Assembly: GCA_032173965.1 (NCBI GenBank) | Contig: CM063283.1 | Span: 114,379,187-114,443,186, forward strand | Length of the DNA: 64,000 bases | From: Sitta carolinensis | Lineage: Eukaryota; Chordata; Aves; Passeriformes; Sittidae | Reading direction: 5' to 3' | In this document: piece by piece, positions 55,175-64,000 of the stretch | Position numbering within the stretch: the stretch's first letter is position 1 | Layout: each line of letters starts with the position of its first letter | The notes under the pieces: model-generated | What the model was told of the DNA's origin: nothing | Database searches by the model: none | Seen by the model: only the letters and a program-made list of their open reading frames with translations | Position numbers and translations under genes: made by a program

Positions 55175-55494
55175 CACATAACATGTATGATAAGGGATCA
55201 GCCGCTTGTGGCTGTGGCTCTATCTGCTGTGTTTGTCACAGGAGGCTCCCACTGCCCGTTTCCTGTGACTTCCAGAGTGTTTGGGCACCACAGGTTGGAT
55301 CTCTCCCAGATTTTGTTCCTGTCTCCTCAGAGCTGTGATGGAGGGTGTCCTTGTGTCCCTGTGCTGTTGTCCTGCCTCTGGACACAGCTTTGGGAAGATG
55401 GAAGAGCCCTCTCCTCCTCCACTGGAATTCCTGTGGAAGCACAAGGTCCTGGGGTTCTTCTGGCTGCCACACCTGGAATTTTAGGCTGCAAGGG
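55173..55494. other. unique sequence, no feature seen
   Basis: Single-copy; no gene recognised. Confidence 0.4.
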
Positions 55495-55728
55495 TTAGAT
55501 GAGCTATTAGGAAGAAATTCTTTACTCAGAAGGTGGGAAGGCCCTGGCACAGAATTCCCAGAGCAGCTGTGGCTGCCCCTGGATCCCTGGCAGAGTCCAA
55601 GGCCAGGCTGGACACTGAGAGGAACCTGGGACAGTGGGAGGGGTCCCTGCCCATGGCAGGGGTGGCAATGAGATGAACTTTAATGTCCCTTCCGACCCAC
55701 ACATTCTCTGATTCCATAATTCCAAGTC
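55495..55728 (+). mobile_element. CR1 LINE, 3' end
   Basis: 'attaggaagaaattctttac' followed by 'ggaaggccctggcacagaat' and 'cagggatccctgg'-type core, ending 'cattctctgattccataatt'. Confidence 0.9.
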
Positions 55729-55744
55729 CATTCTGTCTTTTGAA

Positions 55745-56352
55745 TGGTGGCAGGGATCTCTTTGCACCCCCTGAGATCCCTCTGCCACCCCCTGGGATCT
55801 CTCTGCATCCCCTGGGATCTCTCTGTCACCCCCTGGGATCTCTCTGTATCCCCGGGGATCTCTGCATCCTCTGGGGTCTCTCTGCCATCCCCTGGGATCT
55901 CTGCATCCTCTCAGATTTCTCTGCATCCCCTGGGATCTCTGCATCCTCTGGGATCTCTCTGCATCCCCTGGGATCTCTCTGCGTCCCCTGGGATCTCTCT
56001 GCATCCCCGGGGATCTCTGCATGCTCTCAGATTTCTCTGCATCCCCTGGGATCTCTCTGCATCCTCTCAGATTTCTCTGCATCCCCTGGGATTTCTCTGC
56101 ATCCCCTGTGATCTCTGCATCCCCTTGGATATCTGCATCCCCTGGGATCTCTCTGCATCCTCTGGGATCTCTCTGCATCCTCTCAGATTTCTCTGCATCC
56201 CCTGGGATTTCTCTGCATCCCCTCAGATTTCTCTGCATCCCCTGGGATCTCTCTGCCGTCCCCTGGGATCTCTTTGCATCCCCTGTGATTTCTCTGCATT
56301 CCCTGGGATCTCTCTGCATCCCCTGGGATCTCTCTGCATCCCCTGGGATCCT
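55745..56352. repeat. 20-bp minisatellite (TCTCTCTGCATCCCCTGGGA), about 30 units
   Basis: Units of 17-20 bp with variants CCTCAGATT and CCTCTGGGAT. Frames of up to 387 codons run through it on the plus strand and 265 on the minus strand; artefacts. Confidence 0.95.
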
Positions 56353-56796
56353 TCAACCATCTTCCTGTGGGGTTTTTTTGTGTCTTCTCCTGCTGGCAGC
56401 AGGACTTTGGCCAACCCAGGCTGTTCCAGGCGTGGCTGGGGATGTTCCCTGAGCTTCTCGAGCAGCACAAACACGTCAGACGGATCAGCAGATCCCAGTG
56501 GAGCCCCAGGGGCCAAGTGCTGCCTTGTGATTTGCTCCTCTTCATTTACTCCTCACAAACTCCCTGGTCGGATTTGGGTCTGTGCCAGGAGGACTTTGCC
56601 AGAGCAAAGTTTGGACTTTTTGGGAGAAGAGAGTGTGGGGAAGGAGGGGTTTAACCCCGGGGATGCAGAGGGAGGTCTCACCTGCCCCCTGGGCCAGGTC
56701 CTGGTCCCAGTTTTATGTGATCCCAACCCCAGGGATCATCCCAAAAAAGAATTAGCTGCTGATCTCCTGGCACCACTGAAAGCAATCACCCTCCAC
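56353..56796. other. unique sequence, no feature seen
   Basis: Single-copy; no gene recognised. Confidence 0.4.
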
Positions 56797-56860
56797 AAAC
56801 AACAAACAAACAAACAAACAAACAAACAAACAAACAAACAAACAAACAAACAAACAAACC
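56797..56860. repeat. (AAAC)n microsatellite
   Basis: About 15 perfect CAAA tetranucleotides. Confidence 0.96.
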
Positions 56861-57462
56861 CCTCGGTAATTAAAATAACTTTATTAAGGTTGCAAAGTCA
56901 AGGCTGAGAAATTGGACATTTTCAGAGACTTGTGCAACTTTTATTTGTGGCCTTTCTGTGCTGCCTCATGACAGCTCTCAAAGCTGGTTTTTTTGGTTTT
57001 TTGTGGTTTTTTCCCCCCTGAGCTGCTGTTTCCTCCAGCACAGGATGGGCTGCACACAAATAATGAGGAGTTGAGTTCTGTCCTCAGCCTAAGGTTGCTC
57101 TGCAGATACAGGCTATCAGTTTCCTCACTGCCTTTCCTGTGGTGAGGTGGCCTCAAAGGAGCTCCAAAAAAAAGGGATTTTTAACTCCTTGTGCCCTGCT
57201 GGAAGGAGGGGTTGCAACACTCTTGTTTTAAAACACCTACAAGAACATCAAGTCCAGCCTTTGGCGATGGTACGTTTAGAAATTAGAATGTAAGAATTTA
57301 GAATTTTCTGTTCCTAAGAGCCTGGGATTTTTTTTTTCAGCCTTCTTAACGCTGATACCAACACCCAGGAAGAGACTGAAATCTGATTGAAGTTCTGGGT
57401 TCCAACATTGGAGCAACCATGAGGCCTTTGGTTTGGCCTGTGGAAAATGAGGAATTCAGGAC
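56861..57462. other. unique sequence, no feature seen
   Basis: Single-copy; no gene recognised. Confidence 0.4.
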
Positions 57463-58080
57463 TGTTGGAGCCCTGGGCACAGAGGATTTCAGGGTTTCTG
57501 TGCTGACAGGGACTGAGCCTCAAAAATTCACTGCATTTGACCTAAAACCATGGGAAAGGCTCCCAAAACTGAGTGAGAGCTCTGAGAGAGAGTGTGGAGG
57601 TGAATGGAAGTGTGTTAGAGCACAGGGGAGAGATTGAGAATTTAAAGTGGTGGGTTATAATAATATATATGTAACAAGATGGAGGGTTTAGGGCACAATC
57701 ATCATCATCATCATCTTCTCCTTCTTCTTCTCCTTCTTCTTCTCTTCTCTTCAAACTCTTCATGAGTTTGGTTGATTTTTTGTGATTGGTTGGAAAAGTC
57801 TGCAGTGTGGAACATGGGTGATAGTTATTGGGTTAAAAGTGACAATAAATTAGTTGGCATCTCATAATTGGGTGGTTTAGGCTTAAAAAGACCTTGAGGA
57901 CAGAACTCTAGACAGCATTTCTTCTCTGTTAATTTAGCAGACAGAAGCACTCACAATCAGTGAGGCTGTGATTGAGATAAAAAATAATAAACATCCAAGT
58001 CCAAACAAGAACTCTGCCTCTCATGATTTTAATCCTGACCCTGAAAAGACGAACCAGATAAAGCCAAGGTGTTCCCCACA
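57463..58080 (+). mobile_element. LTR, copy B (same family as 36277-36956 and 48135-48771)
   Basis: Starts TGTTGGAGCCC and ends GTTCCCCACA. TATA-like TTAAAAAG (57883-57890) lies 103 bp before AATAAA (57986-57991). An (ATC)n plus CTTCTTCTC stretch lies in U3 (about 57697-57752). Flanks (AGGAC left, CAGTA right) do not match, so no target duplication was seen. Confidence 0.82.
57986..57991 (+). terminator. AATAAA of LTR copy B
   Basis: Poly(A) signal at the R region, spaced as in copy A. Confidence 0.6.
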
Positions 58081-58902
58081 CAGTACTTGGGATAAATCCT
58101 CAGAGACACCAGGCAGGGACCCTGTGGCACAGGCAGGAGCAGAGCTGAACTCACCCAAGGTAGCACTGAGGCTTTTCCGCTCCTCTGACTCCTTGGCTTC
58201 CTATTTTCCAGATGTCTTCAGATTTTATCCTACCTCACCCCACTGCCTTGGTTCATTCCCAGATTTGCTCACTTGGTTGTTATGGGAAAGATCCAGGAAT
58301 GAATTTGCCAGGTCTAGACCCCAAATTAAGCTCAAACTTCTTTTTAGACCTTGAGAGGGCCCTGTCCTTCCAACCTCTTGGAATTGAGCAACCTGGATTT
58401 CTAATGCAATTTCCAACCCAGACACTCTTGCTCAGAGCGAGACACCTCTTACAAAATCCCAGATAAATCTTCTTAATTACAGCAGATAAATGGTCTTAAT
58501 TACAGCAGCCCCTGTTTTCTCAATCGCTTGCATTTGCAATATGGTTATTCCAGGAAGGGGAGAAGAAAGGGATAATTCCCAGGGTTTGGGGGGAAGAGGG
58601 GGGGAGAAAGGAGCTGTTTGTGAGAAATGAAATTCCAAGAGCTGATGAAAAGGGTTCCTCCAGTGGGGTTAATGCAGGAAAAGCAGGGAACAACATCTGA
58701 CAGGAGCAGGAGCTGGGAAGGAGCAGGAAAAACCCTTCCCTGGGGTTTTAGGAACATTTCCATGGATGTTTAGGAACCACAAGGACATCCAACTGAGCCT
58801 TTCTGGAGAGGCTTTCAGAGAAATGGGATCCTGAGCTGGCTGCCCCCAACCTCCTCTCCTGCCCTGTCCCTGCACTTTGGGATTTTCAAAGCAATCCTAA
58901 AT
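58081..58902. other. unique sequence, no feature seen
   Basis: No primer-binding site or viral internal region follows the LTR. Ordinary DNA. Confidence 0.4.
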
Positions 58903-58960
58903 AATCATTGGATGGTTTGGGTTGGAGGAGGCCTTAAATACCCTCTAGTTCCTGCCATGG
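58903..58960 (-). mobile_element. CR1 LINE, terminal fragment
   Basis: 'atcattggatggtttgggtt' followed by 'ggaggaggccttaaataccc' and 'tctagttcctgccatggg', the extreme 3' end in inverted orientation. Confidence 0.75.
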
Positions 58961-59462
58961 GAACACAACTGGGCAAAACTGGGACTTTTGGGAAGTATTT
59001 TTTAAATGTGAAGAACAAGCACAGGGAGTTGCAGGGAGTCACTTTTCCCCTCTTGGTAAATGTTTTTCATTAGTTCTAAAAATAAAATTGCTTTAGACAG
59101 CTACCTAAGCAACCCAGACTCAACAAAGCTCCTCGTTACATGAAAATAAAGAAAATTTCCTGCCTGTGGTTTGCTTGCAGCCACTGTTATCTCTTTAATA
59201 GACACTGAGCTAAGCAAGAAAAGCAGAATAAAAAAAAAAAAAGCAGATTTTTGCATAACACAGGACAGGCATTTTCTCTTCTCCAGTGACCTTAGAAGTC
59301 CCTGTGCTTTATTAATTGCTGCTTTGCTATTTCTCTGAGGAGAAATAAGTGGAAAAATAAGTTTTTTGTGTTTAGTATAAGAAAGGAAAATAGTGCTTCA
59401 GATTGAAACCATGGATTCAGCACCAAGTCACTAAATTTGCTGTCCCACAATCAGGAACTAGA
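58961..59462. other. unique sequence, no feature seen
   Basis: AT-leaning single-copy DNA. Confidence 0.4.
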
Positions 59463-59970
59463 AGATGGACCTCACATCCCATGTGTGGCCCAGACTCCAC
59501 AAAGTCAGCCACTCCAGCTCTTCCAGGTGGCCACTGGAATTTGTTCCTGAGCCTTGCAGAGCCCTTGGTCAGACCAAGGCAATCCCTCTTCTGCAGGGGC
59601 AGAATCCCAAGCAGGACTAAACCCAGACATTAAAAGATGGACCTCACATCCCACTTGTGGCCTATACTCTATAAAAAGTCAGCTGTCCCACTCCAGCTCC
59701 TGCTGGTGGCCACTGGAATTTGTTCCTGAGCCTTGCAGAGCCATTGGCCAGACCAAGGCAATCCCTTTTCAGCAGGAGCAGAATCCCAAGCAGGATTCAA
59801 TCAGGAATTAGATGATGGACCTCACATCCCATGTGTGGCCCAGACTCCACAAAGTCAGCCACTCCAGCTCTTCCAGGTGGCCACTGGAATGGGCTCTTGA
59901 GCCTTGCAGAGCCCTTGGTCAGACCAAGGCAATCCCTTTTCAGCAGCAGCAGAATCCCAAGAGCTGCGAA
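59463..59970 (+). repeat. three-unit tandem repeat, 172-179 bp units
   Basis: Units start 'agatggacctcacatccca' (or 'gatggacc') at 59463, 59635 and 59814 and run through 'gccactccagctcttccagg', 'tggccactggaat' and 'gagccttgcagagcc' to 'cagaatcccaag'. Units 1 and 3 are more alike than either is to unit 2. Confidence 0.93.
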
Positions 59971-60423
59971 CCCTCGGCTCCATTCGTCTAAAAATGGAGC
60001 GGGGCAGTTTGCTGGGAATCATTTCCAGTAAGGGAGGATGTTTCCTCAGCATTTTTCGAGCTGGCTCTGACTCAGGCATTCTCCTGGGAGCCCACTGAAG
60101 TGGTCATTAGGGAGGCAGCAAAAAGGCAGCGAGGAATTTCGGAACAAAGAGGCTCATCCTGGATAAAAGAGCTCCGGAGAATCCTCCTGGCCCTGGGCTC
60201 TGGGCACGCTTGAGGGGTTTTATTAATGCTGCTGCAAAAGCAGTGCTGAAACCATTCTACTGTTTGAAAGATGCTGCATTTTGTGCTCGTTCCAGCAGCA
60301 CTGGGCTTGTAAAATGCTGGGCTCAAACCAGCCCTAATTAAATGTTCCGAGTCGATTAACACCCTCCATTGCAACACCGCGATCGATGGGGGAAGGCTGG
60401 AGTTGCTCAAGGAGTAACGGGAA
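59971..60423. promoter_or_regulatory. unique block, possible conserved noncoding element (about 60100-60420)
   Basis: CpG-retaining, repeat-free sequence with 'ccctaattaaatgttccgag', 'tcgattaacaccctccattg' and 'caccgcgatcgatggg'. It lies immediately before a long tandem array. Inference from composition. Confidence 0.28.
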
Positions 60424-61842
60424 GGCTCAGCCAGGATTTGCTAAGCAAGGGCTTCTCTAAGCTGAGAGCAGGGGGAATGTGTCCAGCAAAGAGTTTGGGG
60501 AATAAGCTTAAGAGACAAATATTTCTCCAATTTATGTCTCCATTTCTGGTTTTCACCTTTTTTTCCGAATACAGTTTTCGAGGCACAGCCAGGATTTGCT
60601 AAGCAAGGGCTTCTCTAAGCTGAGAGCAGAGGGAATGTGTCCAGCAAAAAGTCTGGGGAACAAAGTCAAGCTTAAAAGGCAAAAGAGATATTTGTCCATC
60701 TCTGGTTTTCACCTTTTTTGTGAATACAGGTTTCAAGGCTCAGACAGGATTTGCTAAGCAAGGTCTTCTCCCAAGATGACAGCAGAGGGAATGTGTCCAG
60801 CAAAGAGTCTGAGGAATAAAGTCAAGCTTAAGGGACAAAATAAGTATTTCTCCAATTTATGTCTCCATTTCTGGTTTTCACCTTTTTTTCCGAATACAGT
60901 TTTCGAGGCACAGCCAGGATTTGCTAAGCAAGGGCTTCTCTAAGCTGAGAGCAGAGGGAATGTGTCCAGCAAAAAGTCTGGGGAACAAAGTCAAGCTTAA
61001 AAGGCAAAAGAGATATTTGTCCATCTCTGGTTTTCACCTTTTTTGTGAATACAGGTTTCAAGGCTCAGACAGGATTTGCTAAGCAAGGTCTTCTCCCAAG
61101 ATGACAGCAGAGGGAATGTGTCCAGCAAAGAGTCTGAGGAATAAAGTCAAGCTTAAGGGACAAAATAAGTATTTCTCCAATTTATGTCTCCATTTCTGGT
61201 TTTCACCTTTTTTTCCGAATACAGTTTTCGAGGCACAGCCAGGATTTGCTAAGCAAGGGCTTCTCTAAGCTGAGAGCAGAGGGAATGTGTCCAGCAAAAA
61301 GTCTGGGGAACAAAGTCAAGCTTAAAAGGCAAAAGAGATATTTGTCCATCTCTGGTTTTCACCTGTTTTGTGAATACAGGTTTCAAGGCACAGCCAGGAT
61401 TTGCTAAGCAAGGGCTTCTCTAAGCTGAGAGCTGGGGGAAGGTGTCCACCAAAAAGACTGGGGAATAAACTTAAGAGACAAATATTTCTCCAATTTATTT
61501 ATCCATTTCTGTTTTCACCTTTTTTTGTGAATACAGGTTTCAAGGCACAGCCAGGATTTGCTAAGCAAGATCTTCTCTAAGCTGACAGTAGAGGGAATGT
61601 GTCCAGCAGAGTCTGGGGAATAAAGTCAAGCTTAAGAGACAAATATTTCTCCATCTCTGGTTTTCACCTCTTTTTGTGAATACAGTTTTTGATGCACAGC
61701 CAGGACTTGCTAAGCAAGATCTTCTCTAAGCTGACAGTAGAGGGAATGTGTCCAGCAGAGTCTGAGGAATAAAGTCAAGCTTAAGAGACAAATATTTCTC
61801 CATCTCTGGTTTTTACCTATTTTGTGAATACAGGTTTCAAGG
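60424..61842 (+). repeat. tandem array of about 155-170-bp units (9 units), with an exact 325-bp dimer
   Basis: Units start at 60424, 60582, 60737, 60907, 61062, 61232, 61387, 61544 and 61693. Each holds 'agccaggatttgctaagcaa' (or 'cagacaggatttgc'), 'gggaatgtgtccagca' and 'ctggttttcacctttttt', and ends near 'gaatacaggtttcaagg'. The dimer 60582-60906 appears identical, base for base, to 60907-61231, and the next unit (61232 on) is identical for about 130 bp more. Outer units are more diverged. Confidence 0.95.
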
Positions 61843-62234
61843 TAAATTTTTTCCTGGATTAGTCATGGTGTAAAGTTTTTACAAAATCAGGCTTTAATCA
61901 TGTCTGAACACACAAATTTCTGAAGGAGTCAGGGCTGGACACGCTGGGATTATTTACTGGAATTATTAATACAGTAAACCTGAGTCACAGCTTAAGAGCA
62001 GGATTGGGCTGAGCCTAGAACTGGCACAGGGTGTCACAGGCAGCTGGACTTTGGCTTTCCAGTTCAATTTACCCAAACTGTGGCTGCTCCTGGCCACAAA
62101 ATGCTCCAGCATGAAGGGCTCAGCCCTGGTGACAGACCTGCTTCCACGGGGCTGGGATGCCCCAAAGCCTCTTCCCATCCCTACAAGTCTCAGGTGGTGC
62201 AGGGAGATGAGGATAATATAAAATATATTTAAAT
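61843..62234. other. unique sequence, no feature seen
   Basis: Single-copy; no gene recognised. Confidence 0.4.
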
Positions 62235-62415
62235 AGGGAGATAATTCTTCCCTGGGAGGGTGGGCAGGCCCTGGCAGGGGTTGCCCAGGAAAGCTGTGGC
62301 TGCCCCTGGATCCCTGGCAGTGTCCAAGGCCAGGTTGGAGCATCCTGGGAGAATGGAAGGAGCTCTCTGTGATCCCTTCCAACCCCAACCATTCTGGATC
62401 TGATGATTCTGGAGG
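62235..62415 (+). mobile_element. CR1 LINE, 3' end
   Basis: 'aattcttccctgggagggtg' followed by 'gctgtggctgcccctggatc', 'gtgtccaaggccaggttgga' and 'ccaaccccaaccattctgga', tail 'tgatgattctgg'. Confidence 0.92.
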
Positions 62416-64000
62416 CCTCCCTGACTCAGCCCTCTGTGCAAGGCTCAGGCTCCAAGCAGGAATTTCTCTTCCTTTGGAGACTGATCCTTATCATTAATGC
62501 TCAGACTGTTTGTTGAATGTTTACTGCCCAGCCCCACTGAGTCACCAAGGTTCTGGGCTTTCCTCAATAAACCAGACCTGTCCTGGCTGAACTCCTGTCT
62601 GAGGAGAAAAAAAAACCCCAAAATTCTTTTGGGGTTGCAAATTTGCTTCCTGGACATGCTGGCTTGGTGCTCTGTGGGGGAAAAAAGGTCTGGAAAAGTG
62701 GCAGGAAGACACAGGAAAAAAAAAAAAAAAACAACCAGGGAACAGGGGCAGGAAAAGGTGGGGTAGATGTTGAATGGATTTTATAAAAGTTGACCTTCAA
62801 ATGCCCTGCGCTGAAAAATTAATTTTGTTCATGGAGGGTCTTGGAGTGGAAGAGGTGGAATTCCAGGAAAAAATCACCTCAGGGAGATAGGGCAGAGTTT
62901 CCTCTGCCCTCAAAACTGATTTCCTTGGAAAGCTGGATGTTCCCTACAGCTCTTTATCCCCAAACCTCCTCTCTGTAGTTCCTGTTGCTGTAACTCCACA
63001 TTTTCTTGCTTTTCATGTCCTTCTCCTCCAAGCTTCCAAAAACTTCTCCTGACCAGGACATCCTTACCAAATATGCACAAAAAAAGAATTTTTTTAAGCT
63101 GCTCTAACTCTCTAAACTTCTATTTTAAGCCATTAAACCCAGCCTAGCCTTCCCAATAACCAACTTTTTAGGCCAACCTAGTCAGTGCACCTGAAATTAT
63201 CCCTGCTGCTACTTGTTTGGAAAAAAAAAAATATCCTGCAATGAATTACACATCATTATTGACCCTGGAGTATAAATAATGAAGGTAGGAAGCTTTTAAA
63301 ATGTACATTATTAAACTGGTTGAATGTTTAGTGCTTAGACAGGCATCAGTGGTTTAGCAATTAAATGCACCTTTATGATTCCCTTCTAAATTGAGATGAT
63401 GAATCCAAAAATTTCAGTTTTAAGGTAACAAAAAAATAAAGATCCAGGGAACTAAATTGCCTTTGAGACGTACAATCTTTAATTTAAAATTTTATATGAT
63501 ATATAAAATTAGATGAAATAAAAATTTAAAAAATGATAAAAATAGTTTTAAAATAAAAAATTAGCTTAAATAATAATTTAAAAATTAAAATAAAAAAACT
63601 CCAAGCAGCTTCTTTTAGGGCTTGTTCCAAGAGAATGGAAGGTCCTTCCATTTAATCTCCTGCTGGAATTTTCAGCCAGGTAAATTCAGCTAAAAAAGGA
63701 AAGGACAAGGTTGAAAGAAAAGCCTTGAAAATTTGGGATCTTTAGCTCCAAACCAAGAAACATTGAGTATCTCTGGAAAAGGGCAAGTTTGGGTAAATTT
63801 TCCATGTTTTGTAGAGATTGGGATTCCCTCTGGGTTTTCCCTGGAGATGATGATGATGATGATGGGAAGGCAGAGGAACAGAAATTGTTCAAGTCTGAGC
63901 TGAGGCTCAAGCTCAACGTTGGGAAAATGTCCCGTGGGAAAAGGGAGGCACCCAGAGCTTTTGGGTTTAGGTAAAAATTAAACATTTGAGGTTTTTAAAT
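62416..64000. other. unique sequence with an AT-rich run
   Basis: No gene or element recognised. About 63470-63600 is nearly pure A+T without clear period, and a short (GAT)n lies at about 63848-63863. Confidence 0.4.

Noticed and set aside
55744..56907. 387-codon frame
   Set aside because: Created by the 20-bp minisatellite and run-on into unique sequence; no recognisable domain.
36277..58080. A single 22-kb provirus bounded by LTR copies A and B
   Set aside because: The interval contains CR1 copies, minisatellites and unique DNA, no gag, pol or env was recognised, and no flanking duplication matches. Separate LTR insertions are simpler.
1..64000. tRNA, rRNA, snoRNA or microRNA genes
   Set aside because: No A/B-box pair, cloverleaf or known small-RNA sequence seen by eye. 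A covariance-model scan would be needed to exclude them.

Overview
This window is eukaryotic nuclear DNA, most likely from a bird and probably a songbird. Many dispersed elements match the 3' end of the avian CR1 LINE: the gggttggaaggga block, the 'cccctggatccctggcagtg..ccaggccaggctgga' block, and octamer tails of the form GATTCTRT. There are also solo-LTR-like elements of avian endogenous retrovirus type and a very high load of micro- and minisatellites. I found no protein-coding gene, exon or structural RNA gene that I can support. Every long open frame lies in a tandem repeat, a CR1 copy or an LTR and is explained by it, so the window is intergenic or deep intronic.

Layout: 0-6 kb is mostly unique sequence with a diverged local inverted repeat (355-1370), an (ATTTTT)n tract and a four-unit tandem array built on a CR1 fragment. 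6-8.4 kb holds a 9-bp minisatellite and a 17-18 unit array of about 92 bp. 8.4-24 kb alternates CR1 copies with unique blocks that look like conserved regulatory DNA. It includes a well-delimited 620-bp solo LTR (11771-12390, 6-bp target duplication) placed at the edge of an older inverted repeat. 24-30 kb holds two further inverted repeats, one with (TTTCC)n arms and one with a CR1 plus flanking DNA, and an 18-bp minisatellite. 30-33.4 kb is AT-rich. 33.4-37 kb is retrovirus-derived and pyrimidine/purine-rich, with an 846-nt uninterrupted purine tract and LTR copy A. 37-45 kb holds CR1 copies and four minisatellites (39-bp, about 39-bp, about 30-bp, 58-bp). 45-54 kb holds CR1 copies, LTR copy C (48135-48771, 5-bp target duplication, apparently G-to-A rich) and unique blocks. 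54-58 kb shows a CR1 tail octamer expanded to about 630 bp, a 20-bp minisatellite and LTR copy B. 58-64 kb is mostly unique, with a triplicated 175-bp unit and a 1.4-kb array whose 325-bp dimer is repeated exactly.

No genes act together here. What stands out is architecture: four local inverted duplications, arrays seeded from CR1 and LTR parts, long triplex- and G4-prone tracts, and islands of unique sequence with clustered developmental transcription-factor motifs that could be long-range enhancers. Element family names follow general knowledge of avian repeats and were not checked against a database.
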